Of a stretch of DNA of 33,111 nt, positions 23,826 through 32,646 are shown piece by piece. How positions within the stretch are numbered: the first letter of the stretch is position 1; each line of letters begins with the position of its first letter. Made by a program: the position numbers and the translations under genes. This stretch comes from Chloroflexota bacterium (GTDB lineage Bacteria > Chloroflexota > Anaerolineae > Promineifilales > Promineifilaceae), in the NCBI GenBank assembly GCA_003696605.1, contig RFGV01000072.1, forward strand, positions 1 through 33,111, in the 5' to 3' direction. Under the pieces are notes generated by a model that did not search any database, was not told the origin of the DNA, and was given only the letters and a program-made list of their open reading frames with translations.

Positions 23826-25172
23826 TTATTGTTGGTTTTTGTTTTCTATTTTAGCGAATTCTGTGCCGTTCCACGAGTGGGTGGTGCGGCCTGGTGTGGT
23901 GCAGTGGTCGCGTATGATGTCGAGACGGCCGTTTTCATCCACATCGCGCACGATGATGCTACCTGTGCATAAGTCTGGCACGGTTAATAATTGGATTTGG
24001 TTGTTGTAATAGCCAAGTACAAATGTTTGGCCGCTTGTCTGGTCGTGGATGAGAATGTCGTCGTATGTATCGTTGGTAAGGTCGGCGGTGGTGTGAATGG
24101 TGGGGGTATAGATGAGGGATTGCCGATTGGAGAGTGTTTGTTGGAAGATGACGGAGAATTTGTTGGTTTCGTCGGCGGCCAGGACGGCCAGGTGGGTGAG
24201 TTCTGGGTATTGGATGGTGCTGTGCCAGAGGAGGATGAGTTCAGAACGGCCGTTTCCGTTGAGGTCAGCCCATGTCCATTCGCTTGTTAGGAGTGGGGAT
24301 TGAGTCAGCCAGTGTTGACGCAGGCGGGCAAGAACGGCCGTTTCCCCCCGATTTAACTGCTCCGCCACCATAACGGCCTCTCCCTTGGCATACAGCAATC
24401 CTGGATCAGCAACTCCTGGTGCCATTACAGTCTCACGACCCACTTCTGCATTTGGTTCTGTTGGGTGTGGCCAGTAAATTCCTTTTGCGTCTGCCACAAC
24501 CGGTTGATTACATCCATACTGCAGAGCCAACCCTTGGGCGCCACTTTGCAAGCCAATTGTAGCACTTTGGCCATTATTTCCTTCAAAGGTTGTTACATCC
24601 TCATACAAAAAAACAATATCATGGCTTGTTTCAAACAACTGTACTTCAAATGTCACCCGATCGTCTGTATTTTCTCCAAATCGGGGAATATCATCCCATT
24701 CAATCACAAAAATACGGTCAGGCGGTTCGCCCACCACCTCCGTTTCCAGAAAGCCAAAAAAGCGCAAGTCCAGGTCATCCCAGTAAGGTGCAATCAGATC
24801 ACCCATTTCCGGAAGAGGATCAGGAGCGAGACAATCATTAAAAAATGCGGCATTCGCCGTGTCAAACTGAAGATTTCCATTGCTGCTGGCTGTAACACTG
24901 GTGTAGGTTGTGCCATAAAAGACAAACGGAAAAGGCAGGTCCAGGGTGATTGTGCCATCATCCTGATACAACTGAGTATCATGTGTGGCGTCAATGTAGG
25001 CAAATGCATCACCGCTGGCACACGTGTAGCCGTAGAAGTCTGGACCAGGACAAAGTGCCACAGCTGGCCCGGCAACCACTTCTTCAGGTCGGCGACCAAA
25101 CAAGAGCAAGATGACAATTAGCCCTATCAAAAATAACAAAATGAAAATGGAAAACCTACGCCTGGCTTGCAT
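23826..25172 (-). CDS. Exported protein with nidogen-like domain and C-terminal propeller-type repeats
   Basis: The 448-residue protein has a basic N-terminus and a transmembrane segment (about 8-26), so it is exported or anchored. Residues 45-230 form a beta-rich domain with FYGTTYTSVTASSNGNLQF, LIAPYWDDLDL and IFVIEWDDIPRFGE, similar to nidogen-like/surface-protein domains. The C-terminal part has FG-GAP-like repeats (WTWADLNGNGRSELILLW, TADLTNDTYDDILIHD, VRDVDENGRLDIIRD), each with a DxNxDG-type calcium loop. The ATG at 25172 is preferred over an in-frame TTG at 25190; no clear ribosome site supports either. It is the last gene after the Lgt-like gene. A surface adhesion or binding role is speculative. 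Confidence 0.7.
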   Translation of the reverse strand: MQARRRFSIFILLFLIGLIVILLLFGRRPEEVVAGPAVALCPGPDFYGYTCASGDAFAYIDATHDTQLYQDDGTITLDLPFPFVFYGTTYTSVTASSNGNLQFDTANAAFFNDCLAPDPLPEMGDLIAPYWDDLDLRFFGFLETEVVGEPPDRIFVIEWDDIPRFGENTDDRVTFEVQLFETSHDIVFLYEDVTTFEGNNGQSATIGLQSGAQGLALQYGCNQPVVADAKGIYWPHPTEPNAEVGRETVMAPGVADPGLLYAKGEAVMVAEQLNRGETAVLARLRQHWLTQSPLLTSEWTWADLNGNGRSELILLWHSTIQYPELTHLAVLAADETNKFSVIFQQTLSNRQSLIYTPTIHTTADLTNDTYDDILIHDQTSGQTFVLGYYNNQIQLLTVPDLCTGSIIVRDVDENGRLDIIRDHCTTPGRTTHSWNGTEFAKIENKNQQ

Positions 25173-25223
25173 GTGCAAAGTGTAACGCAAGGTACAGGCT
25201 GTGGCAAGAGGGTGTGTGAAAAA

Positions 25224-25967
25224 TCAGTGTTTGGGCTTAGGGCGTTCAGAGAGAGAAAAGCGGGCAAGGAGTATGAGAGTTGCCAGCAGGCTTATCAGGC
25301 TGATGATTTGTACGATGTGGTAGCCATTGGCGGTTACCCAGGCGTTGTCACGATATGCTTCTACAAATAGACGTCCAGCACTGTAAGTTGCCAATGTGAT
25401 TAGAAATAACTGGCCATTGAATAGGCGTAGCTGACTGGTGCGCCACCAGATGAAGAGAGCTGCTACGCCAACGGCCGTTTCATAGAGCTGTACAGGGTGA
25501 CGACGCACACCATATTGCGAGATACCCCAAGGCATATTGGTGAGGGTGCCATAGCCGGGGCCAGCCAGAAAGTCAGCGATACTCACGGCCATAAGGCCAA
25601 TAATGAGACCGGGAATTAAAACATCGAGGGTTTGAGCAAGGGGAAGTTGTTTGGCTCGACCATAGAAGAATGCAGCAGCTATGCCAAAAATAATACCGCC
25701 CCAAATGTTATAGCCAGTGTTCAATGGCCAGACGATGCCAAGCAGGTTTTCACGAAAGGCAGCCCAATAGATATAAACAAAGGAGAGGCGCGCACCAATA
25801 AACCCCACAAAAACGGCCGTTGCCGCCACCCCGTAAGACCATTCCGCATCCTGCTTCAGCCACTTTGCCGCTCGCTCCACGGCACTTAACGCCAGCCAGA
25901 CTCCTAGTAAATACACAGTTGGTGCTGTTGGCAAAACAAATGGCCCCAGATTAATCGAAGGATACAT
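25224..25967 (-). CDS. Divergent prolipoprotein diacylglyceryl transferase (Lgt)-like membrane protein
   Basis: The 247-residue protein has about seven transmembrane helices and Lgt features: GYNIWGGIIFG (the HGG region), a C-terminal HPVQLYE (157-163), and SAGRLFVEAYR near the end. Lgt attaches diacylglycerol to lipoprotein Cys. However, the essential His of the HGG motif is Trp, and the RxGNxxNxE signature reads ADFLAGPGYGTLTNMPWG, so catalysis in the usual way is doubtful. It lies 25 bases after the TlpA-like thioredoxin gene. It could be an Lgt variant with a different acceptor or donor; this window does not show whether a canonical Lgt exists elsewhere. Confidence 0.75.
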   Translation of the reverse strand: MYPSINLGPFVLPTAPTVYLLGVWLALSAVERAAKWLKQDAEWSYGVAATAVFVGFIGARLSFVYIYWAAFRENLLGIVWPLNTGYNIWGGIIFGIAAAFFYGRAKQLPLAQTLDVLIPGLIIGLMAVSIADFLAGPGYGTLTNMPWGISQYGVRRHPVQLYETAVGVAALFIWWRTSQLRLFNGQLFLITLATYSAGRLFVEAYRDNAWVTANGYHIVQIISLISLLATLILLARFSLSERPKPKH

Positions 25968-25992
25968 GACTCACTCTATTAATGCCGCAATA

Positions 25993-26556
25993 TCATTGCT
26001 CACGCAGCAGTCGCTCAATTCGGTCTTCCAACACCCCTTTCGACATTGTGCCAATAACAACTTCACGTACAATACCTTGCCTATCAATAAAAACTGTAGT
26101 GGGCAAATTGTTCACATTGTAGGTCAGATTTACCTGATTATCTGCATCCACCAGCAAAGGATATGTAATACCAATACTTTCAGCATAGGCAGTAATTGTC
26201 TGGACAGACTCACCCTGATTAACTCCCAGAATAGCCACCTTACCCTTATACCGCAGGCTGGCATCCTGAAAATGTGGCATCTCAATCCGGCAAGGGCCAC
26301 ACCAGGTAGCCCAGAAATTCAAGACGACCGGTTGCCCCGTTTCGGCCGTTTCCCCAAAATAACTGGCAAGCGCAACAGACTCTCCCGTCGTTGTCGGGAG
26401 CGTAAAAGTCGGCGCCAGATGCCCCACAATAGGCGCTTCAGTTAAAGTAATCCCCCGCGACTCAGTAACCGGACTACGAGAGACAACAATCCAACCAGTT
26501 CCCAACAAGGCCGCCAGCAGTATCCAGATACTCCATTCAAACCGTGTGCGAGCCAT
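25993..26556 (-). CDS. Membrane-anchored TlpA/ResA-type thioredoxin
   Basis: The 187-residue protein has an N-terminal membrane anchor (9-26) and a thioredoxin-fold domain with WCGPC (active Cys86 and Cys89), a characteristic cis-Pro in NLPTTVFIDRQG, and the TlpA/ResA insertion. Proteins of this type act outside the cytoplasmic membrane as thiol reductants, for example in cytochrome c maturation. No cytochrome gene is adjacent. It starts 3 bases after the rimO stop and precedes the Lgt-like gene. Confidence 0.88.
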   Translation of the reverse strand: MARTRFEWSIWILLAALLGTGWIVVSRSPVTESRGITLTEAPIVGHLAPTFTLPTTTGESVALASYFGETAETGQPVVLNFWATWCGPCRIEMPHFQDASLRYKGKVAILGVNQGESVQTITAYAESIGITYPLLVDADNQVNLTYNVNNLPTTVFIDRQGIVREVVIGTMSKGVLEDRIERLLREQ

Positions 26557-26559
26557 TAC

Positions 26560-27981
26560 CTACTCCTGATCAGTTGGCACAATAGAAATACCAGTCAGGG
26601 GAATATTGCCATCTGATACAATAGTTTGAGAATTATCCAACACCGGATAACCAGTCAAATCATAAGTCATAGCCCCATCAATACGCACGGGCACCAACTC
26701 GCCAAGAGGCAATTCACCAGGCACAAAAACCATCCCGTCTATTTCTGGCGCGTCACGATAAGAACGGCCGATACTTACACCATCCCCATACCCCTCAACC
26801 AAAACCGGTAAAACACGGCCAACCTGAGCCTGGTTCTTTGTCAGCGAAATTTGTTGTTGCAATGCCATCAACTCATCCCGGCGAGCCACCTTCACCTCCT
26901 CAGGCACCTGCCAACTCACCGTCGCCGAAGGCGTAGAAGCCTCATAGGAATACGTAAACACCCCCACCCGGTCAAATTCCAGATCACGCACAAACTGCTT
27001 CAGCCCTTCAAACTCCTCATCCGTTTCCCCCGGATATCCCACAATAAACGTTGTCCGAATAGCAATATCCGGCATAGCCTCACGCAACTTCTCAATAGTG
27101 CCATAAACCCAATCAATATTAGCCGGACGCCGCATGCGCTTTAGCGTTTCCCGATGACCATGCTGTAGCGGAATATCCAAATAATTTACAATCTGAGGCG
27201 TCGTTGCCATCGTTTCAATCAACTCATCCGTCACATAGCCAGGATACGCATACATCAAACGAATCCAGGGAATATCTGGAGCAGCCTGTGTAATTTGACG
27301 CAAAAGCTGACTCAAACCATTCTTCATGCCCAAATCGTGACCGTAATCTGTCGTATCCTGAGCAATAATAATCAACTCCTGCACCCCCGCATCTTGCAGC
27401 TGAACAGCTTCCGCTACGATCGATTCCGGTGGGCGGCTAACCAAAGTACCTTTAATCTGAGGAATCGCACAAAACGCACATGGGCGGCGACAACCATCAG
27501 CAATTTTAAGATACGCACTTCCACCCTGCATAGAAACCCGTAACACACCCCGTTCATCTTTACCCACTGTCTTGGCTTCATCCGGTAAATGATAAAGTGG
27601 TTCCGGGTGTTTGCGGCGGCGCAACTTGCGAATAAACGGCACAATATCCATCCATCGGCGCGTGCCAATTACACCATCAATGCCAGGAACCCATTCGATT
27701 ATCTCTTCACCATATCGTTGAGCCATGCAACCAGCTGCAATAAGCAACTGGTTGGGCTGTTTGGCCGCTGCCAACTCCCGCAAAGCAGCAATGGATTCCT
27801 GTCGGGCTGACTCAATAAATCCACAAGTATTTACAATAAGCACGCTGGCATCTTCTGGATCATGAACACCATGAAAGCCAGCCCGTTGTAACAGGCTGGC
27901 CATACTTTCTGAATCTACTGTATTTTTACTACAGCCCAGGCTGAGCAAAAAAAATTGCTTTTTTTGTTTTTGTTTACTCAT
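26560..27981 (-). CDS. rimO: Ribosomal protein S12 methylthiotransferase
   Basis: RimO adds a methylthio group to Asp of ribosomal protein S12. The 473-residue protein has the N-terminal UPF0004 domain with cluster Cys 17, 53 and 85. The radical SAM motif is Cys164, Cys168 and Cys171 (CRRPCAFC), and a C-terminal TRAM domain begins at about residue 395. The opening LSLGCSKNTVDSE is characteristic of RimO rather than MiaB. The ATG at 27981 is preceded only by a weak AGAGAA. It lies 105 bases after the RodZ-like gene; that gap has no clear promoter. This stretch has no copy of the ACGGCCGT palindrome. Confidence 0.93.
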   Translation of the reverse strand: MSKQKQKKQFFLLSLGCSKNTVDSESMASLLQRAGFHGVHDPEDASVLIVNTCGFIESARQESIAALRELAAAKQPNQLLIAAGCMAQRYGEEIIEWVPGIDGVIGTRRWMDIVPFIRKLRRRKHPEPLYHLPDEAKTVGKDERGVLRVSMQGGSAYLKIADGCRRPCAFCAIPQIKGTLVSRPPESIVAEAVQLQDAGVQELIIIAQDTTDYGHDLGMKNGLSQLLRQITQAAPDIPWIRLMYAYPGYVTDELIETMATTPQIVNYLDIPLQHGHRETLKRMRRPANIDWVYGTIEKLREAMPDIAIRTTFIVGYPGETDEEFEGLKQFVRDLEFDRVGVFTYSYEASTPSATVSWQVPEEVKVARRDELMALQQQISLTKNQAQVGRVLPVLVEGYGDGVSIGRSYRDAPEIDGMVFVPGELPLGELVPVRIDGAMTYDLTGYPVLDNSQTIVSDGNIPLTGISIVPTDQE

Positions 27982-28086
27982 AAACTGTTCTCTGGTGTTG
28001 CGTTTTGTCTAAATCACCCAGACTTTTCCACAAAAATGAAAGCAATAAGTGAAAAATAGGGAGGGGACTGTTGTAACATGACGCAA

Positions 28087-28989
28087 CTAGTTTGTTGTTC
28101 GCCACACTTCTTCTTTGTTTTCGCCACGTTCACCAAACCGTCCCAACGGTATGTCATTGATGGTAACGAGAATACCAATGGCATTACCCGTTAAAAGCTT
28201 GGCTTCTTCTTCTGCTACCCATTCAAAGGTGTCACCTCGCCGGGCAATACCACTAAACACTGTATTACCATCAATCGTGACTTCCATGAATGTGCGTTCG
28301 GTTATTTCCAGGCGGAGGTTAATTGTTTCCATTGTGGCTGGAAGACGAGGACGAGTAGGAACTGGTGCTGGTGTTATCGTTGTGGGAGCGTTGTTACGAG
28401 TGGTGGGGGTGATGATTTCGGTAAAGGTGAGTGTCGCATTGATATCCAATGTGGGTTCTGGTGTTACGGTGGGCTCATTACCCAGAATATTTTGCAGAGT
28501 ATTGGTGACGCCTTCTGTAATTGGTTGGCTGTCATTGCCGGTGAGTATGGGAAGAAATTTGCTGCCAACCAGGAAGAGGAAGATGAGCATGGATAGAATC
28601 ATGAAGAGGCGGAGGGTGAGTTCTGGGCTGCGTTGGGCACCACTGCTGATTTCATAGTTGACCGGATCGAAGAAGATGCTTTCTTGTTGTGGTGGGGCAG
28701 GCAGGATGGGGGCTGGGGTTTCGCCAGTGTTTGTGGGTGATGCAGGTTGCTTCAGGTTTTCCAGTTTTGTATTGAGTCGTTCTAGTAATGGCTGAGGATC
28801 GAGACCAAGGAAGCGGGCATAGTTGCGCAGGAAACCGCGAGCATGCACAGGTGTAGGAAGAATGTGGTAATTACCGGTTTCCAGCGCTTCCAGATATTTG
28901 GTGTTTATTCGAGTGATTTCTTGAACTTGTGTCAGGGTGAAGCCTTTGGTTTCGCGGGCTTCACGTAAGATGTGTCCGAGTTCGTCCAT
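28087..28989 (-). CDS. RodZ-like protein: HTH, transmembrane helix, DUF4115-type C-terminus
   Basis: The 300-residue protein begins with an Xre-type helix-turn-helix (LGHILREARETKGFTLTQVQEITRINTKYLEALE, residues 4-38), a linker and a single transmembrane helix (about 124-148). A Thr/Pro-rich region follows, and then a C-terminal beta domain of the DUF4115 type. This matches RodZ, which links the cell-shape cytoskeleton (MreB) to the membrane. No mreB is in the window. The ATG follows directly after the T-run of the rplI terminator and has no visible Shine-Dalgarno sequence. Confidence 0.85.
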   Translation of the reverse strand: MDELGHILREARETKGFTLTQVQEITRINTKYLEALETGNYHILPTPVHARGFLRNYARFLGLDPQPLLERLNTKLENLKQPASPTNTGETPAPILPAPPQQESIFFDPVNYEISSGAQRSPELTLRLFMILSMLIFLFLVGSKFLPILTGNDSQPITEGVTNTLQNILGNEPTVTPEPTLDINATLTFTEIITPTTRNNAPTTITPAPVPTRPRLPATMETINLRLEITERTFMEVTIDGNTVFSGIARRGDTFEWVAEEEAKLLTGNAIGILVTINDIPLGRFGERGENKEEVWRTTN

Positions 28990-28994
28990 AGGCT

Positions 28995-29026
28995 AAAAAA
29001 AAGTCACTGATACGAACCAGTGACTT
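28995..29026 (-). terminator. Rho-independent terminator after rplI
   Basis: On the minus strand AAGTCACTG (29018-29026) pairs perfectly with CAGTGACTT (29001-29009), followed by a run of eight T (28995-29002). The next gene's ATG (28989) begins 5 bases after the T-run. Confidence 0.9.
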
Positions 29027-29062
29027 GATATAACGGTTGGTAATACTGGTGGACATCAAGTG

Positions 29063-29545
29063 TTAGGCTTCGGTAGATTCGACAGCTTCGCTTTCTGTCT
29101 CTTCTTCCGGTTCGATTACAACGGTGAATTCGGGCTGGAATTCGCCGCTTAACCGTACGACTACTTTGTGTTCACCCAGTTGCCGCAGTGGTTCGGTACC
29201 AACTTTGCGGCGGTCAATTTCTGTACCGAGTGTTTCGTTTAGTGCATCAGCCAGTTGGCTGGTAGTCACTGACCCGTAGAGTTTACCGGATTCGCCAGCC
29301 CGTGCCTTGAACGTAAGGGTGACATTTTGGATTTTCTCAGCTAATGCTTCGTATTCGGCTCGAATCTGGGCGCGACGGGCTTCTGCTTTTTTGCGCCAGA
29401 TTTCGGCTTGTTTCATGACATTGGGGGTGGCTTTGACGGCGAGGCCTTTGGGGATGAGGTAGTTACGGCCGTAACCATCTGCCACGTTATGCACTTCTCC
29501 GGCTAAACCCAGGTTTTCCACATCTTCTTTTAACAGCACCTTCAT
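29063..29545 (-). CDS. rplI: 50S ribosomal protein L9
   Basis: The 160-residue protein has the L9 N-terminal RNA-binding domain (MKVLLKEDVENLGLAGEV, DGYGRNYLIPKGLAV), the connecting helix, and the C-terminal domain with KLYGSVT and GEHKVVVRLSGE. An acidic tail of about 12 residues is an extension of the usual length of about 148. The ATG at 29545 is chosen because it matches the family start and has GGAGAG about 8 bases before it; an in-frame ATG 51 bases upstream would lack homology. Confidence 0.95.
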   Translation of the reverse strand: MKVLLKEDVENLGLAGEVHNVADGYGRNYLIPKGLAVKATPNVMKQAEIWRKKAEARRAQIRAEYEALAEKIQNVTLTFKARAGESGKLYGSVTTSQLADALNETLGTEIDRRKVGTEPLRQLGEHKVVVRLSGEFQPEFTVVIEPEEETESEAVESTEA

Positions 29546-29586
29546 AGCTGCACTCTCTCCATCGTGTATAGATTTTGCAAAAGACG

Positions 29587-29615
29587 ATGTTATCAAAGGC
29601 TGGGCATTTTGACAA
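29587..29615 (-). promoter_or_regulatory. Possible promoter for rplI
   Basis: On the minus strand TTGTCA (29610-29615), 17-base spacer, TAACAT (29587-29592), lying between the coiled-coil membrane protein gene and rplI. Confidence 0.4.
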
Positions 29616-29616
29616 C

Positions 29617-30441
29617 TTAAGCGGCATTTTCTGCGGTGTACACTTCGTCCATTGCCGACAGTACATCATTTAACTCATGTACTTCTTCTGTAATTTCCTG
29701 GCGTAAACGGCGTGCCCGCCCGCTGTCAATGTCTTTTGCATCTACCAACAGGGTTTGTGAATAAATTGTTGCCAGATTGGCCAGTGTGTTTTCCAGTTGT
29801 AGTTCTGCGCGCTGGATGGTGTTTTCGAGTTTTTCCATTGTTTCCAGGTTTCGATTTAAGCTGGCCAAAGTTTCTTCTATTTGTGAACGTACCCGCGGGT
29901 CGTCTTCGGTTTTTAACTGTTTTTCCAGTTCTTTTTGTCGTGTGATGATTCGTTGTCTATCTCGTTCAAATACTGGTTTTTCTCGGCGATACCGATCAAT
30001 TCGTTGTGCCAGACCGTAGATGTTTTCCAGCCATTCGTCAATTTGGCTGGCTGTGGCGACTAATTCGTCTCGTAGCATCGATGTGTTTTGTGCTCGAATC
30101 GCTTGTTCAATGCGGCTGCGATAGTCAAGCGCGCGTTTCATTTGTATTTGCAGCTCTTTATCGCGTAGTCGTTCTGGTTTGAACTCGTTCTGCAAAAGGT
30201 TGGCCACAACCTGACGCGCGAATTCCGGATCAGTCATGCTGCTGTAAATCAGGGCGACTTCTCCCGCGCTGCCTAGCAATAACCAGGCCCACCATGGAAT
30301 GAATTCTATTAGCTGGGGGGCAAAGGCGGTCAAAATCAAGGTTAGTGCGATGACAGTTGCGCTTTCCAGACGAAAGAAGCTTTCGGTAAATAGTGCCCGC
30401 CGTACACGTTTTTCCAGGTTTTCGCGTGTTTTGTTTGTCAT
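29617..30441 (-). CDS. Membrane protein with long coiled coil, PspA-operon component, unknown function
   Basis: The 274-residue protein has two closely spaced transmembrane helices (about 27-44 and 50-67). About 200 residues of heptad-rich, charged helix follow, with the longest heptads at 100-260. No known domain is recognised. It begins with an ATGA overlap at the stop of the TPR/zinc-ribbon gene and sits downstream of pspA, itself a coiled-coil membrane-stress protein. By guilt of association it may be a partner or membrane anchor of PspA; this is inference. Confidence 0.65.
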   Translation of the reverse strand: MTNKTRENLEKRVRRALFTESFFRLESATVIALTLILTAFAPQLIEFIPWWAWLLLGSAGEVALIYSSMTDPEFARQVVANLLQNEFKPERLRDKELQIQMKRALDYRSRIEQAIRAQNTSMLRDELVATASQIDEWLENIYGLAQRIDRYRREKPVFERDRQRIITRQKELEKQLKTEDDPRVRSQIEETLASLNRNLETMEKLENTIQRAELQLENTLANLATIYSQTLLVDAKDIDSGRARRLRQEITEEVHELNDVLSAMDEVYTAENAA

Positions 30442-31682
30442 TTCTCGTCCAAGGTTTGCTTTTGTGGTTTTTGGGAAGAAGGTGATGTGTTTAGTTTGTA
30501 TTGTAGTTCAGTGATTAGGTTTTGGATTTCATTTTGTTCTTCTTTGGTTGCTAAGGGTAACAGTCCCTGTAAGATATTGAGACTTCTTTCGTAAAATCCC
30601 AGACGAGCATAGGCTTGTGCTAATCGGCGATGATATGTGAGTTCGCGAGGGGCGTTGGCGGCTGCTCGTTGCCAGTGGAGAACGGCCGATGCCCACATAC
30701 CTGCTTGTGCCAGTTGTTTGGCTGCCTGGTGATGGCCAACGGCCGTTTTTATCGAAGGATCAACCGTTGCGATCACTCGTTGCACCAACTTTTCAAAGTC
30801 CTCTCCTAAAGAAAAAAGACTAACGAATAGATTGCGCATAGTTATTACCAACTGACTTACCAACAGAACCAACCCAAAATAATAAATGATACGCAATATT
30901 GTAAAGGTAATTACTGGATCTAGCGAAGATTCTGGCGAGAGAAGTGTAGAAAATCGGGCAGTTGTTGCAAATGTCAGCAAATAGGCAAGTCGCCCAAGCG
31001 TAAAAAGTGACAGCATCCCCAACAAGAAATTAGTTAACTGATAAGCCAGAGCAATTCGCAAACCAATACCTAAAGCAGCCAGCAGGGTGAATAAAATGAA
31101 AAGAACCTGAACAGCCACCCATGCCCGATTATCACCCAATGGGAACAAAACAATCTGACTCAATAACTGAATGCCAGCTAAAAGTAAAAGCCAGTACACG
31201 AATAAACCAATGTGTTTGGGTTCATCTAAAACGTATAGCGAGATATAAAGATTCCGTTTACAACCAGGGCAAAATTTGTTTTCCTGGGTAATTATGTAGG
31301 CGCAGTAAGGACATAATTCGATGTTTTCTTGTGACCACACATCATTGAACTCAGAGTAAGATGTGTACTGGATTTGGGGTTTGGGGGGTGAGGTTGGTGT
31401 AAAGGTGTTGTTGGTTTGTGCCAAAATATGGGCTCTTTTTTCTAGCAGCACAAGCCGTTTGCGGGCACTTTGGTTGTTAGGATTGATGGCTAGCACTTGT
31501 TTCAGGCATTTGATTCGTTCTGCATCGGTTTCCATCGCTGTTCCAAGCCAAAGCCAGGCAGTTTCATTATTTGGGTCGTTTTCCACTACTTGTTGTAATA
31601 AGGTGCGTGCCTGTTGTTTTTGGCCTGCTTTGGCCGCAGCAATGCCTTGTTCTAACCATTTGTTGATGTGTGGCTGGGTCAT
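30438..31682 (-). CDS. TPR/zinc-ribbon membrane protein
   Basis: The 414-residue protein has N-terminal TPR-like helices (residues 10-80: NKWLEQGIAAAKAGQKQQARTLL, ETAWLWLGTAM), a zinc ribbon (Cys124, Cys127, Cys138, Cys141), four or five transmembrane helices (about 158-310), and C-terminal TPR-like helices (about 325-395). This combination is known from unnamed Chloroflexota proteins. It starts 79 bases after pspA, with a strong hairpin (31704-31733) in the gap, and overlaps the next gene by 4 bases. A role with PspA in membrane homeostasis is inferred from position only. Confidence 0.7.
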   Translation of the reverse strand: MTQPHINKWLEQGIAAAKAGQKQQARTLLQQVVENDPNNETAWLWLGTAMETDAERIKCLKQVLAINPNNQSARKRLVLLEKRAHILAQTNNTFTPTSPPKPQIQYTSYSEFNDVWSQENIELCPYCAYIITQENKFCPGCKRNLYISLYVLDEPKHIGLFVYWLLLLAGIQLLSQIVLFPLGDNRAWVAVQVLFILFTLLAALGIGLRIALAYQLTNFLLGMLSLFTLGRLAYLLTFATTARFSTLLSPESSLDPVITFTILRIIYYFGLVLLVSQLVITMRNLFVSLFSLGEDFEKLVQRVIATVDPSIKTAVGHHQAAKQLAQAGMWASAVLHWQRAAANAPRELTYHRRLAQAYARLGFYERSLNILQGLLPLATKEEQNEIQNLITELQYKLNTSPSSQKPQKQTLDEK

Positions 31683-31703
31683 TGTTTGCGATATGATAAT
31701 GTT

Positions 31704-31733
31704 GACCTCGCAGATAAAACAATCTGCGAGGTC
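31704..31733. repeat. Perfect 12-bp intergenic inverted repeat
   Basis: GACCTCGCAGAT (31704-31715) and ATCTGCGAGGTC (31722-31733) pair over all 12 bases across a 6-base loop. There is no T-run on either strand, so it is not a textbook terminator. It may be a REP-like element or an mRNA stabilising hairpin between pspA and the next gene. Confidence 0.8.
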
Positions 31734-31761
31734 GATTAAGCAAGTTGGGTTATTGAATGTG

Positions 31762-32499
31762 TTAATCCATTTCGGATGAAGCGGATTCTTCTTCGGCCGT
31801 TTCTTCTTCGAGTGATGGAGGTTCAGCCAAACCCAGGCGACGCTTGCGTTCTTCTAATTGTAAATCAATCTCTGCCTTACCTAATACTTCATCCATTTGA
31901 TTGTCAAGACGACTGGCATACATTTCGCTATAAGCACTGGCTTTATCCAGTCGAGAGCGGATAGATTCACCGAGACGAGCAATATCACCATCTCCAACGC
32001 CCATCAAATCATCCAGGCTTTTAATGGCTTTAACCGTAATTTCTTTGCTTTTGGCCAGCTTGAGCAGGGCTTCCATTTCCTTTTGTTCCTGCCGGATGGT
32101 TTTGAGGCGTGCCTGGAGTTTAAGGCGGGCATTGAGCAAGGCTTCATACTCTCTTTGCTGCCGTACCCATTGTTCATGGTATTGTTCTTGCAAACGACGG
32201 GTGGAATTAAGCTCACTTTGAGCGGCGGCAGCAAGGTCGGTTTTGCCTTGCATGAGTAATGTGTCAATGTTGCGGTCTAGTTTGTCGGCTTTCTTTTTGT
32301 ATTCCTTGTATTTGCGCTCCAGTGTCTTAACTTCGCCACCCACTGTGGCTGCAGCATCTTCCAGTTCTTCCAGATTTTTTTCTACATCACGGATGTATTG
32401 TTTCATGACGGCAACTGAATTTTGTTGCAGGGCGCGGTCAACTATGTCGTGCAAATTGGCTTTTAACAGGGTTTCGACTTTTTCGAGTAATGAGGCCAT
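31762..32499 (-). CDS. pspA: Phage shock protein A (PspA/IM30/Vipp1 family)
   Basis: The protein binds stressed membranes and self-assembles. The 245 residues are almost entirely coiled coil, beginning with the amphipathic helix MASLLEKVETLLKANLHDIVDRA and the family stretch MKQYIRDVEKNLEELEDAAATVGGEVKTLE. The C-terminus is an acidic tail (EEETAEEESASSEMD). GGAGAAAA precedes the ATG and a promoter lies at 32602-32630. No pspF-type activator is visible, but a histidine kinase gene lies directly upstream. Confidence 0.93.
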   Translation of the reverse strand: MASLLEKVETLLKANLHDIVDRALQQNSVAVMKQYIRDVEKNLEELEDAAATVGGEVKTLERKYKEYKKKADKLDRNIDTLLMQGKTDLAAAAQSELNSTRRLQEQYHEQWVRQQREYEALLNARLKLQARLKTIRQEQKEMEALLKLAKSKEITVKAIKSLDDLMGVGDGDIARLGESIRSRLDKASAYSEMYASRLDNQMDEVLGKAEIDLQLEERKRRLGLAEPPSLEEETAEEESASSEMD

Positions 32500-32601
32500 T
32501 TTTTTCTCCTTGGGTTATGTACCAATTTTGTTTACTCAAACTTATTTACGTAACGGTGTCAGTTTGGTTGTAGGGGTTCCTGGCAATAGGAATTTTCTAA
32601 C

Positions 32602-32630
32602 ATTGTAAAACAAGATAGATGCTTTTTCAA
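32602..32630 (-). promoter_or_regulatory. sigma70-like promoter for pspA operon
   Basis: On the minus strand TTGAAA (32625-32630), 17-base spacer, TACAAT (32602-32607). It predicts a leader of about 95 bases. It separates pspA transcription from the histidine kinase gene upstream. Confidence 0.65.
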
Positions 32631-32646
32631 AGGTTGTTAAAACGGT

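Noticed and set aside
29546..29596. Longer rplI start 51 bases upstream
   Set aside because: The additional residues have no L9 similarity and the GGAGAG site fits the ATG at 29545.
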